Assembly (NCBI RefSeq): GCF_016086655.4
Contig: NC_052133.2
Coordinates: forward strand, 50,626,068-50,690,067
Source of the DNA: Lepeophtheirus salmonis
Taxonomy: Eukaryota > Arthropoda > Copepoda > Siphonostomatoida > Caligidae
Direction: 5' to 3'
DNA length: 64,000 bases
Positions 1 to 11,039 of the stretch are shown piece after piece (position 1 is the stretch's first letter; each line of letters starts with the position of its first letter). Under the pieces are notes generated by a model. That model saw only the letters and a program-made list of their open reading frames with translations. It was not told the DNA's origin and did not search any database. The position numbers and the translations under genes were made by a program.

Positions 1-1580
1 TACAAAGACACATTGAGACAGAAAATATCATAAAATGACAACTCGTCATTTTCAGGGGGGTTGTGGAACTCTGAGTACTTTAATTAAACCTATTGGCATA
101 AAGATGAAGTCCCATTAATAAAACTGTTTGATGAAACGTCTTGGTATTTTTTTTTCCTCCATAAATTTAAGGATAAGTGTTTCCAAACACTTGTATTTAT
201 TTGTTGAGTCAATTTCATATACTGGATATCTCTGCATTAATTTCATTACCTTGGTTGATTGAATAAAGGCCTAAATCCTCAATACCCCGGAAAATTCTGT
301 ATGACACCCTTGTTTGATAGCTTTTCCAAATGTTTAATGGGATCACTTCTGGAATACCATTCAACAAGAAAGATGAAGTCCCATTGAACAAAACTGCACA
401 AATAGGTATTGATGAAATGTCTTGGATATAAAGTGTTTTTCCTTCCAACATAAATTTATGGGATTAATATAGTATATATTTTCTCCAAACTTGTTATTTT
501 GGTCTAAAATCTTTTTAAGTCAAACATTATTATTTTGCAAAACCTAGAAATATTAGGGAATATACTTTGGTTCAGTTACCTAATTCTTTTTCAACTATTT
601 TTATTTTTTTCGTTTGTTGACGACGGACTTTTCAATCTTTTGTTGGGACTTCCTACTATCACAATTTTTTCCTAATTTCTTCTTCCAAAATCTCAGAAAA
701 GTCCCCCGTTATTTCTCAAATCATTACCTCTCTTCATTACAATATCCAAAATGCTCCTTTAATTGAATCTCTGTTTTCCTCTTCTTATTGATCAAGCTAA
801 TGATTTTATCGAGAATAATTTTTGTAAATATTCTATATAGTTTATTAGAGGACACTGTAGAGTAAAAAAAAACTATAATCATCTGAGTCAATTACTCTAT
901 TAGGGATTCTGAATTTCTTGTGAGGAGGATTGTGATAAAATTCAATGTTGATCAATTTGTGATCAAAAGAAGGTTCGTTTGATATTTCAAAGTCTTAAAT
1001 TTTAGGATTCACATGGATTTTTCATCTGATTTTGAGCAAAAGTTAATTTAAACCTATCAGCTAGAATGCAGTAAGTAGTTTAGTCTGTTAATATGCACAA
1101 TGTATTAATAATCATGTATATTTCAATTTTTCAGCTACAAGGAACTTTTATTTCAACTCTGAAACACGTCACTGACAATAATCATATCAATAAGTAAGAT
1201 ATTTTATTAAACATACTAGCCTATTTGAAATCCTTGTCTGCTTCCGAAAATTAAACTGAAATCAATGTCGAAGATGAAATAGAATCAATAATTAAACATC
1301 TTGCTGAAGTAGAATGTTAGGAGAATCGTTTTTGTAACAAATATGTTCAAAGTATAACATGTAAAATTTTCAACTATATAGGAATAAATTAGATTTCTGA
1401 GGTAAATGATGAATTCATGAGAACAAAGAAATAATTGGATATGGATATAATAAATCAAGAGTCATAAAAAGTTAAAAAATTTAACAGCGAGAAAGCCATT
1501 ATTATCAGAATTTCTACAATGCTTGGATAATTTGTATTGCTTGCGTTAATGTTTAAACGCAATAAAAAATAATTTGTTTT
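1..1580. other. AT-rich stretch without a recognised gene
   Basis: No coding region, RNA gene or recognisable transposon protein is visible in any frame apart from scattered short ORFs that look random. The stretch holds homopolymer runs and one local duplication listed separately. Confidence 0.6.
101..505. repeat. Local imperfect tandem duplication (about 269-bp offset)
   Basis: The motif AAGATGAAGTCCCATT occurs at 101 and again at 370. Both copies continue through a GATGAAA(C/T)GTCTTGG block and a CATAAATTTA block, then run into CCAAAC. The second copy is interrupted by small insertions. No protein is carried; it is probably an old local duplication. Confidence 0.6.
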
Positions 1581-1581
1581 A

Positions 1582-1829
1582 CTAATATTCAAAGACTGGT
1601 GCTATAAAAAGGTCGGCAAGATAACTGCAACAAATTATTTCAAGAAGGTGTTTAATATCCATGTCTATGTGCAAAACAGAGTATCTGAGTTTACCATTCA
1701 AACGTGGGTAAAGAAGGGAGTTAGTGAGCAGGGCGTGCAACCCTGTAGTTGAATGAAACACTTTAGGAACATTGTTGTAATGGTTGGCATAATAATATTT
1801 CTTAACTTTTTGCACACTTTCATACTTGA
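1582..1829 (-). other. Unrecognised ORF conserved in the duplicated segment (copy A)
   Basis: A 77-codon frame on the minus strand reads through QKVKKYYYANHYNNVP and later GKLRYSVLHIDMDIK. The same frame is open in the second copy at 26775-27137, with only a few substitutions (TT/TA, YP/YL, DM/DI, KH/KL). Most changes are non-synonymous, so there is no clear sign of selection on the protein. I do not recognise the family. It lies next to the orphan exons on the other strand and may be a coding scrap of a mobile element, or chance. Confidence 0.3.
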
Positions 1830-1835
1830 GGTGGA

Positions 1836-2176
1836 GTGGAATTACAAGTCATGGGCATCAGTGATCCCTATAACAAAGGGTTATATACATCTACAAAAGG
1901 TGCTGTAAGAAAATCCTTCGTTACTCTTGGTCAGGGTGTATCTGGGCTTAAGGAAAGGCTCGCCTGGGCTATGTCTCATTCTAACAAGACGGTTAAGGGT
2001 GTTTATACTGTGTAATAATACCATCGAGTTTCAATCGAGACCAAATGTATGGTATATGAAGTCTTGAGCAAGATTATAAGTATTATTAATTGTATTTTTT
2101 ACTTTTGCAGTTAGATAATAATGATTATCTCGAGTCGCTCAAGACCAATACCGAAAGTCTCATTGGTTTCATGTAA
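1836..2176 (+). other. Exon-like open segments upstream of orphan gene copy A
   Basis: A 59-codon open frame (1836-2015, ATG at 1851) contains MGISDPYNKGLYTSTKG and LKERLAWAMSHSN, with protein-like composition and higher GC than its surroundings. After a T-rich tract ending TTTTGCAG, a second short open piece (2111-2176) reads LDNNDYLESLKTNTESL. Both sit just upstream of the better supported exons starting at 2248. They could be the 5' part of the same spliced gene, but the phase between 2111-2176 and 2248 could not be reconciled. This part is absent from copy B, where about 27080-27190 holds other sequence. Confidence 0.4.
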
Positions 2177-2247
2177 CATGTATAGAAGTTAAAATAATTT
2201 TGATTTATATCAATAATTCACACTTCTATTAAGATAGGGTATGTAAG

Positions 2248-4104
2248 ATGATGAGGAAAATATTCAAACTCCTGCCCCTCAACCTCAAGTGAGTAATAAG
2301 CATATAATATTTGAATTTAATTTGCCTTTTTTAACGTTTTTCTCAGACATCTGCACGCACACCCTTCCCTCTCTTCCTACGGGTGATAGCAGGAATTTTG
2401 TCCACACAAAAGTGGCAAGTATATTAATTAATTTTATTTATACCTCTCCATATGAATTTTTATTTTAGAGTACGAGGGCTATCCCCAATTCTGATAGGAC
2501 TCGCCTATCGTAATTATTCAACCGTGATGGGAAGGCAACAATAAACGAGTCCACATGGCAGGAAGCATTAACCAATCTAATGATTTGTCAATTTTGTATT
2601 CAGATTTGAAGGTCTGTCCTTCAACCGGAAGAAGGAGAGGTCAGGAAAATACTTACATAATATAATACAAATATATCATTAAAATAATAATGTTTACTTT
2701 TATTGGTAAAGGATGGAGTGAAATTTCAAAAATTATTGGGGAAATAAGTATGAATATTCATAATCTACATACTTATATACACTTAATTTGAAAGCTTAGC
2801 TTAAAAAAAGTACTATAAAACTATATATATCTATATCCCGTTTCAGTCATTATCTTATGAAAATACATTTAAACAGATACAAATAGCAAAGAAGACCTCA
2901 ATAGTTAGTTATAATGTTCTTCTTAGTATTCCATCGTATCTATTGTCAAAATCCTCGATGACTAAGTTAATACGAAAAATATGCTCACTTTATTCCATAG
3001 TAATATTTACCTATATCTTATGCATCAAATCATTGTTTTTCTATTTGTAGTACATAAGAATAACATGCTCATTAAGAAAGTGTACTTTCAATCCTGGATT
3101 CCTAGGAGATCTCGCCAAAGAAAGGCGAGTCCCAATGAGTCTTGTACCCGAATTAGAGGCTGTGGTTTCTAGATCTGACATGATTTCTGAGACCGTTTTT
3201 TTGTAAGAAGTGCAGTGGCGTACTCTCACAAGGTCCGCATGGGAGATGTCTCCAAATAATAGAGATAAGGAGGCTATTTATCTTCCATGAGCGGCCCCTG
3301 TTGACACCCATACTCCGCGTAATACGGGCCTGTGCCTTTGCCAGCTTCTCTACGAGGCTGTCAGGGATAGCACTTCCCACGGAGGAGGACATGAGGATTT
3401 TGAAAGCGTTATATTCATCAACGTGCTACTCCTCCATGTTACCTTTTAGTGCCCTGACAGGGTCAAAAGACTCATGGTAGTTGCCACACACCTTCGTTTA
3501 ACAGCTAATGTTATTAGTATTGCTGGACATTATTTTGTATTACAATGATCTGTTGATCTTCGTGTTCCAGGCTTATTAAACCCGCAAAGCAAATTTAAGC
3601 TTATTTTAACTATTAATCGACCCAAAAGAGAAGCAACTGTAAGTATAACAATTATTTTCAGTTTTTTAATGTTTTTTGTAAAATTAAATGTTACATTGAG
3701 AGATTGCCACCTCTGAATTTTTTACTCCGCTTTCAAAATTTCAAAAAATGTATGTTAGACCAAATATTCAATATATATTGTACATAAAAAATAACTTTTT
3801 ATGTTTAATAAGGAATATAAATTATTTATTATAAATATCATCAAATTATTTTGAAGATAGTTTGGAGGGGGAAAAAATACTCATTCTGACAGAAATGTAT
3901 GGTATCCTAAATTGTCATGATATATTTATTATAACCATTTTTATTATTTATAAGGATACACTATCCCCGTGGAGAAGTCCCTGGTCACTCAGAAGCAAGA
4001 AGAGTTCAGGTTCGTCACGATTTATTCTGTCGGGGGAGGGGGTCTTCTACCTTAGCAGAATCGGAAACATCATCAATACATGTAATAGCAAATATTCAGC
4101 GTGA
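2248..4104 (+). pseudogene. Spliced orphan gene, copy A (decayed)
   Basis: Several exon-like blocks with GT..AG borders keep one phase: 2248-2288, 2347-2418 (TTCTCAG/ACATCT, then CAA/GTATAT), 2469-2639 (TTTTAG/AGTACG, then GAG/GTCAGG), a block from 3051 (TTTGTAG/TACATA), 3571-3638 (TTCCAG/GC, then ACT/GTAAGT) and 3954-4104. Readable pieces include FPLFLRVIAGILSTQKWQ, NESTWQEAL, NPGFLGDLAKERRVPMSL and NPQSKFKLILTINRPKREA. Introns within the phased set are phase 0, except the one before 3571. In-frame stops (for example the TGA at 2607), a one-base loss in the T-run near 3195 and an 8-base loss in the last exon show it is dead. The block from 3051 to about 3480 is open in more than one frame, and an opposite-strand frame with a CGIC motif in copy B is also open, so its exact reading is uncertain. 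I do not recognise the protein. Confidence 0.5.
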
Positions 4105-6010
4105 CGTGACATAAATAATAGTGTGATATTCAGTAAACATCTATAAGAGGCAATGGTTGGGTCTGCCAGTTACAACGTCTAATCTTTACTGATGATGAGG
4201 TCGGGGCAAAGAAAGAGCCCTTGTGCGGCACCACCTTGTCCTTGGTAAATCGTATGCCCCTATGGCTCAGGGAGCGCTCCACCAACTCTTGGATGGCGTC
4301 ATGGCATTTTAAATGTGGGCAAAATTCTTTACCTTGCCCGCTCAGAACTCATACTTGTTCCCTCCTTCAATAGTTTTAAATCTAGCCACCTTTGATTTGG
4401 TCGTGACAGACCTAGCCATAATTTGGACAGCATGAGCGAATTCCAGGTCGGTCATATTCATTGTTCTAGAAGTCAAGAAGGAAAAGTTCTGGTGACCTTG
4501 CTGAGTTGACTCAAGCCCCTGCGTGTCAACTTTGGCATAAAGCGCCTTGTTTTCTAAGCCAGGGGTCTGGTTGCTGGAAGAGGACGTGAGACCTCCAATT
4601 TGAATGGTTTTGATTTCTGTTATTTGTAGATTAAATTTAGAGGCCTCTCTAATAATTTTGTCCGGGCTGTCTCTTAATGCACGATCTCTACCATGCGCAA
4701 GGGTCCAGCTGGAAATCAGAAGCTCATTGTGTCCTAATCCCCCGTCAGCTACCCGTACATGGTATAACTCCTTGGGCGTATTGTGAGACAGTTTAACCCA
4801 TTCCCTTACGGATCGTCTAATCAAGAGGTCACACCCCTAATGTCTTTGAACCAACACTTTCCGTAAGTCAGCAGGAAAAGGAGGTGAGGGATGAGATGGT
4901 CCCTGAGACCTATGAACCTATGAAATGTGCTTAGCTTACTACCCTCAAGGTTACTAATCCCGTCCCTCAGCTTGTCATATATATTGGCATACTGTAGCCC
5001 TAATGGCGAATATTGAATCTCTAAATATTTGTAGGTTTCACTTACGGGCATAGGGGTAAGTTTCTTGCTATCGATGACAAGCTTTGACCCAACATCTATG
5101 AAATATCAATTAGTTTTTGAATTATGATCAATAAAGGTATAGGCGCATTTTTTTATAGTTAGTATTAAGGTCAACCTCCCTACACTGATCCAAGAACACA
5201 TCACATACCTTTGCAGGGTTTTTGTGTCTTCAGCAACCAGAACTGTATCGTCCACAAACAGGAGGGATTTTAACGTTTCAGCTCCTAGCTTGTATGGATT
5301 CAAGCCCTTTAGAACGGTCTTATTTGTATTGGTCGGCCACCAATCGATGACGAAGTTAAATAAATACCCTGGTAAGATGCCTAACCTAAATTTGATCGCC
5401 TCCTTGCTTTGCAAAGTCACTGAGGCATTATCATAGACATATTTAAAGTATTTCTAGAGAAGGGGGTCTGATCTCTCGTAGGCCTTCAACAAGGACTCAT
5501 GAGAGACCGATTCAAAGACCTTGGAGAAGTCAATGAATGCAATAGCCACCCACCTCTTCTTATTATTTTTCGTTGACATCTTAATGAGCGTGTTAAGGTT
5601 GAGAGAGTTTTCCGAACAGCCGTTCACCTCACGGAATCCGTTTTGAATCCCGAGCTTTCTTTGAGTAGAAAGCTCCCCTATATTCTTCGTATAGACCAGG
5701 TGATTCAGGTAGGAGTTGACTACATAGGGGGTCAGCCCATCCCTACTTACGGCAAACTCCTGAAACAGTTCGATTAAGCTAAACCACGTTTTCTGGATAA
5801 TGGAGAGTCCTTCTCCTTCAGGAGCACCTTCTGGTGCTTGAGGGTAAACAAAACACGGAGCCTTTCCCGTTTACTTGGTCCACCTTGTTCGTTGTTGCTA
5901 AGGTGAGGTCGGTCCTCGCTACCGGTGACTTCCTCTTTTTCCTTACCACCCAACACCATCGAAGGTGCAACAACGGTTCAGGGATCAAGGAATCAAGATC
6001 CACACCAAGC
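4090..6010 (-). pseudogene. RLE-type (R2/R4-like) LINE reverse transcriptase, copy A
   Basis: Read on the minus strand, 5760 to 5100 gives an RT: QNGFREVNGCSEN, then AFIDFSKVFESVSHESLL (first catalytic Asp kept), then the FVDD box in LLFVDDTVLVAEDT. From 5051 comes ETYKYLEIQYSPLG, followed by REWVKLSHNTPKELYH and GGLG, a thumb layout typical of R2-like elements. After that lie a KCHDAIQELV stretch (the usual RHD region after the zinc knuckle) and, in another frame, CPDLIISKD, which fits the PD of the restriction-like endonuclease. The catalytic core GDPLSP is deleted (GILPGYLFNFV) and several frameshifts and stops are present. Its 3' end converges on the last exon of the orphan gene. The 5770-6010 part is GC-richer and probably the RT N-terminus. 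Confidence 0.8.
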
Positions 6011-6019
6011 ACCAAGAAA

Positions 6020-7600
6020 ATAAATGCACAAAGAATGGGGCATTATAACAGCTTACTTACAGTACTGCGTCGATATGGACGTTGAGTTCCAGAATCTCCT
6101 AAATGAGTTCTTCCTGTGCAGCCTACACAATTGATGATATGAAAGCAAGGCCATACAGTAATAAGTTGTAGTATCTAAAGAGACCAAAAGGAATATTGAG
6201 GGCTATGAAAAATTATTGGACTCTTTGTTACATGAATTGGATAGAATATTTACCCAATGAGTTATAATACTATTTGGAGGAGTACTAGCTCCAATGACAA
6301 AACCTGTCAAAATCAAAATTCATTTGAAGATGGTGTGTCCTGAATTGGGTATTATGGGACGGTGAAGCAATGTTTGCCTTGTTTGTTATGATCATTTTCA
6401 AGAATTAGCCTCGTTATTCAGAGAATCTATAAAAAAAAATTTGGTTCAATGAACATTAAACATTAACGACGGTCTGAAGGAGCACATTGCCCATTTCCAA
6501 AGTGAACGCTAAGATTACAATAAGATGGTTGAATACCCCAAAAATCATCAAAAATCGGTTAGGTTTTCGACTGTGGACTTTTTTGAAGGTAAATCAAACC
6601 CTTCGTGTCAATTCATATAAGAAAGATAAATTTCATTTATCTTCATCAAGTTAACCTTTTTGCTATTGAGAATGAAGGATTAGGAACATCCAATATATAT
6701 ATATTTGATGAGGCTGAGCAGTAGAATGGGCCGTTTTAGGGGAAAAGTAACCCTTTTGAAATTGATAAATGGCTAGCGATAAAAAATTGATTTTTTTATT
6801 GGTTATTTCTTATCATATAAAATATGTTTTATTTGAGTAACAAATACAATTGAGAACGATAAAGCTTTAAGCCCATATAAATCCGAAACCGACTATTTTA
6901 ATACCTGAATTTGTTTTGACGAGCAGAATTTTTGTTTTTTAAACGATAATTACTACAGCGAGTGCTGGTTTTAAGCAATGCTTGCCCTAGGCCTCGTGCT
7001 TGTACGTAAATATAGTTCTGCTCTTTTGACAGCTTGAGTATTCAATGTATATTTTTCTGGAATGAACAGCATTAGATAAATATTTTGTAATGAGGAAGGG
7101 GGGTCAGTCAACTCTCCTTTGGTCCAAGTCAATAATTTCATTATATTGACTGAAATTAAAATTTAATTCAGGTATTTTATACACTCTAGGGTACAATAAT
7201 GAAGAAACTAGCTCGTGAAAATCGAACTCTTTTCCACGAATTTTTTTAAATCTCAGATCTATCATGACAAATAATATTAAGAAGACAAATTTATGGATGA
7301 GAAAAATAAGCATGTCCTTGTAAAACTGGTAGAGCAACTTTTTGAACTCTTTTTTTTTTTTTCAATCAATTTTATTGATTGAAATATTTGTCTTCCACCA
7401 ACTTTTACAAAAAAAAATCTTTACGGTGAACCACATGGGAGTATAGACAAGTATTACAAAAAATTTTTAATCAAAACTATAGCATGATTTTTTTCAGAAA
7501 AATAAGACGTTTTCCTATTGGCTGTACCCAATTCTTTATAATTTGTTAATGCAAAATAAACTGAAATTGGAACATAAGGTTATGAATTTGAAAAATATTT
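6020..7600. other. No recognised gene
   Basis: A plus-strand frame around 6390-6600 reads NVCLVCYDHFQEL and later NINDGLKEHIAHFQSER with stops between, which looks like a decayed coding fragment of unknown family. The rest is AT-rich with homopolymer runs (T-run near 7350). Nothing else supports a gene. Confidence 0.4.
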
Positions 7601-7606
7601 TTTAAT

Positions 7607-8215
7607 GAGATGTTCCTAGCCTTTTACCTATGGGTCCATTAAATCCACGAAGGCCACCTGTTTTTCTATCTATGTCTGTAATTAATTGGCGCAGAGGAAT
7701 TTCGTTCGCATACAGTATAAAAACAAACCAGTGAAGAGATTTTGAAGATATTCTTCCAAAAACCTTATAACTCCGCCTTTATAACCTGTATTGACATTTG
7801 TACCTCCACATCCAATAGCTACAATGGAATTCAATGTTGTTGTGTTGTTGTTGTTTTTTGCATAAAAAGCTAATAATTCCATCACACAAGCAACGAGCTT
7901 ATCCAGTATTTGGGTTAAAATGTCCTAAATCAAGGATACATATTCTTTTATTTCTTTTTTTTGGTAGAACTTATCAGCTAATTTTACATTATTAAATATA
8001 TAATCTTGCCTTGAATCGGAATAGATGCCTGTTAATGACAAAGGAACATTTGCAGCATTCTTCTGTTCCTCTAATTTACATTTTCCTAACTTTATTTTTT
8101 TCGTTGGATTTATGGATAAGTCCAACAGAGATGTAGATACTAAAGCAGCCCCTCTATCTGACACACCTACCCTGTCATAGGCTTCTGCATATGAAGACAA
8201 AGATTTTATTTTATC
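7607..8215 (-). pseudogene. DNA-transposon-like protein with GTNVNTG motif, degenerate
   Basis: The minus frame starts with SYAEAYDRVGVSDRGAAL, continues through GIYSDSRQDY and VAIGCGGTNVNTGYKGG, and after a frameshift near 7740 reads YANEIPLRQLI, DRKTGGLRGF and NGPIGKRLG. From memory, this order of motifs (AEACDRYGISNRAAA, IGCDGTNVNTGWKGG, LHANELPLRHL, GPIGK) marks a repeated protein family common in arthropod and cnidarian genomes and probably transposase-derived. The usual Asp before GTN is Gly here, so if it is the first catalytic residue of an RNase-H fold the copy is inactive. A stop near 7926, the frameshift and missing ends make it a fragment. Confidence 0.6.
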
Positions 8216-8479
8216 ATTAAAATTACTAATTAGACTTTATATTTCTTCTGGTATCTTTGAAACCGTACGGAACAATCGAGTCGTCAACGCAACCTTTGAT
8301 ATTTAATTTATAATTCGTCATATTTCAATTTCAATTACATTATATATTAGTCTTGTTAAATTTAAGTTTAATAGTTGCTTTAAAGACCTTTGACTTGTTT
8401 TAGCCGATAATTGTTTGGTGTTTGTCGAACATTTATATATAGATTAGTGTTCTGTTTAAAGTTAAGTTAACAGTTGTTT
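8216..8479. other. Spacer without recognised features
   Basis: AT-rich sequence between the GTN-type transposase remnant and repeat family E, possibly 5' sequence of the former. No motif recognised. Confidence 0.4.
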
Positions 8480-9300
8480 TAAGGATCTAACTATGAAAAA
8501 TAAATTACAATTGCAAAGTGGTGTATAACATTGGTTAAGTCAGCCACTACAATTTTTTTTGAAATTGAAACAGATGTAAAATTGCCTTCCGGAGGTCCCT
8601 GCATAATTTTTTTCCAAAATTTCGAAAAATGAAAATCTTTAATAAAATAAACTGGATTTTACTAAATAAACTGTAGTTCCCTCAATTTTGCTTGGAACGT
8701 CCATTGCAGGTCAGAGCCAGAACAGATATTTAACCTTGCAAATCGATTGGTATCGTTTTTAGCAGAATATTTGTTTAAGACAAGACACTTTGATATATAT
8801 CATTTTATATATTCAATAAATATTTCATAACTCACCTCAAAGTCCGAACCGGATGCAATCTGGAAAAACATCATATAAGATATCCTCCAGCTTTTTGACG
8901 AGGAATCTAATTGTGTTTTCAAATTTTGTGTATCTTGGTATTGAAAGAGCCAAATGGGCCAAATGTACTTTTCGGTCCAGTCGACCTGTATTACAAGTCC
9001 ACATTTGGTTCAATAACTCAGAGACACGCAATTAGATTAAAATGAAATTCAACACTTAAGTTTGCCTTAACCATAGCTTTGACCAAGGTATTTTTCGAAT
9101 TTTTACTATTATTCAGGCCAGAGATATGGAAGGGGGTTATTACATATCCCGTGCCAAATTGAATATTTTACTTCCGTCTATTATTTCGGAAAATATTGTT
9201 TGATTTTAAAATAAATTCCATATTTAGAATCAGTGTATCAAGACACAAATTTGGATATCCCATTTACGATAAAAAATTATTTCTGTACACAAATTTAATC
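8480..9300 (+). repeat. Interspersed repeat family E, copy 1
   Basis: Diagnostic blocks are AAATTGCCTTCCGGAGGTCC (from about 8580), a CTCAATTTTGCTTGGA block, GGCCAAATGTACTTTT and TCAAGACACAAATTTGGATA. The same order recurs at 62482-63700 (same strand) and, as reverse complement, at 41398-42480. Short ORFs on both strands are shared by the copies but resemble no known protein. Confidence 0.75.
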
Positions 9301-9329
9301 AAGGTTAATAATATCTATGTCTGAGACAG

Positions 9330-10330
9330 CAGTCGTTTAATTCAAATTCAGTCAAATTAATCTTGTTTTAAGCATCTGAAATAGTTTTTTCTCTCTTTGC
9401 AAAAACTTTGATATTATAGATGATGGATTTATTGTATCCATTGTTTCACAGACTTATCAAAACATGTATAGACGTAACTGCACTCATTTATATTTTTTTA
9501 AATCTTGGATCTTTTTGATCTCCCGATCTGCTTTTAAGACAATCACAATTTCTACATGTATGAAACTAATTATATTCGGCATTATATATTTTGTCCCTTT
9601 GACGTTGTAAAATCATCATTTACGATAAGATTTGGTATAACCTAATGACCAGAACATACTATTTATGATTTAAAATATTTGAAAAATTATGGACGTTTTC
9701 AATCCCAGAACCTGTCTATTAGACTATCACAATTTATTTATGTAGGATATTTTGTTCAAAATATCTTTTAGCCCACATATATTTAAATCAAAATTTCTAA
9801 ATATGCATTTTTCATCTTTGTGTAAATGAAAAGTCATAAATGACAATTAGATTTTGTCTGAATTACCGACCAAAACATGTAAAGATGTGAAAAATAACAT
9901 ATTTTTCTTAATTTTTTGACATTTTTGATATCAAACCCCACTTTTAAAAGAGTCTCAATATTTAAATCAATAATATTTTCTTAGATTTTTTCGCTTTGAG
10001 GGATGTAAAAGCATCATTTATGGGAAAAATTTGTGTTATTTACCTACCAAAATATGTAAAGACGCTGATAATCACAATTTTTTTTTCAAATATTTGACAT
10101 TTTCAATGTTTGATGTTAGAGTCAGATTTTTTTTAAAATTTATACAGTTATAACACCTTCACTTAATAATTTCGTACCTTTCTGATTAGATTTTGTCTGT
10201 ATTATCAACCATTTGAATGAAAAATGGCGATTACAATCCTAATTATGAATATGTAAATTTACTAATTTTTCAATTACATGGAGATACAATGCTAAATCCA
10301 TTCCTTTTCTGACTATATTAACAGCAAGGA
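9330..10330 (+). repeat. 183-bp satellite block (plus orientation, diverged)
   Basis: Successive units carry the phrases ACC(T/A)ACCA(G/A)AA(C/T)ATGTAAAGA, GACNTTTTC(G/A)AT and AGAC(A/T)ATCACAATTT. Landmarks at about 9442, 9626, 9850, 10026 and 10191 give spacings of roughly 165-225 bp. The units match the arrays at 12.5 and 16.8 kb at low identity. No coding content. Confidence 0.6.
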
Positions 10331-11035
10331 TGGAGTATACAAAATATGTATATAATTTATTTCAATGAAATGAATAAAAGAACAAAAAGCAATAACTTAC
10401 AAAATAATTATGAACAAACTTTTCATATTTTTGGGCATATTATATTTATCATATATTAATTAGATGTTAAATTTTAACAGACAAGTTAGATTAGATAAAA
10501 TTATAAAAAACTTAATGAAGAGCAAATAAAAATGAATATTCTTATAGAAGTGTCAGATTAGATGTTCCTAAGCATCTTTCTTCCTTCATATAAAATAACA
10601 GACCAGTGTAAAGATAAAAAGCAATGAAAGAAATAGATTGGTTGAATTACCTCAGGCCGATCTCTGTCCTAGTGCAATCAAGAGATTGCTTGGTTAATAC
10701 CAGACCATAGATTATTATGTAACAATGGATGGAAAGAATTACATGAGTATTAGAAAAGTTTACAGTGGAAGCAGTGATAAGAAACGAATCCTTATCTTTG
10801 TTTCTTACCTAAAAAATCCATCAGGACAAATTCTTGAATCCTATCATTATCTTGCCCAAAAAATAGGATTCATTGCACTGTCTCAAGATCCATCAATTAA
10901 TTATAAAATACTTTACTCATGTAAGACAGATAGTTATAATGAGTGTTTCCTCAGGAGTAATTAGCGTAGGCCCTTGTTGAACCTGTTATATACGGAGTAG
11001 GGTTTGTGTTTATATCCTTCCTCTGATGGTAAATT
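9935..11035 (+). repeat. Direct segmental duplication with 60.59-61.67 kb, ending in repeat R
   Basis: This segment aligns with 60590-61665 nearly throughout, for example GAAGTGTCAGATTAG near 10550/61199 and CGATCTCTGTCC versus CGGATCTCTGTCC. The last part (about 10617-11035, repeat R) also occurs at 24180-24455 in front of a hAT remnant and, briefly, at 22190-22232. Two copies stand just 5' of gypsy pol remnants, so R could be an LTR or leader of that element, but no TG..CA ends or primer-binding site could be fixed. Confidence 0.65.
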
Positions 11036-11039
11036 GCAA

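Noticed and set aside
5834..6085. 83-codon plus ORF as a gene
   Set aside because: It lies opposite the RLE LINE N-terminal region and has no motif.
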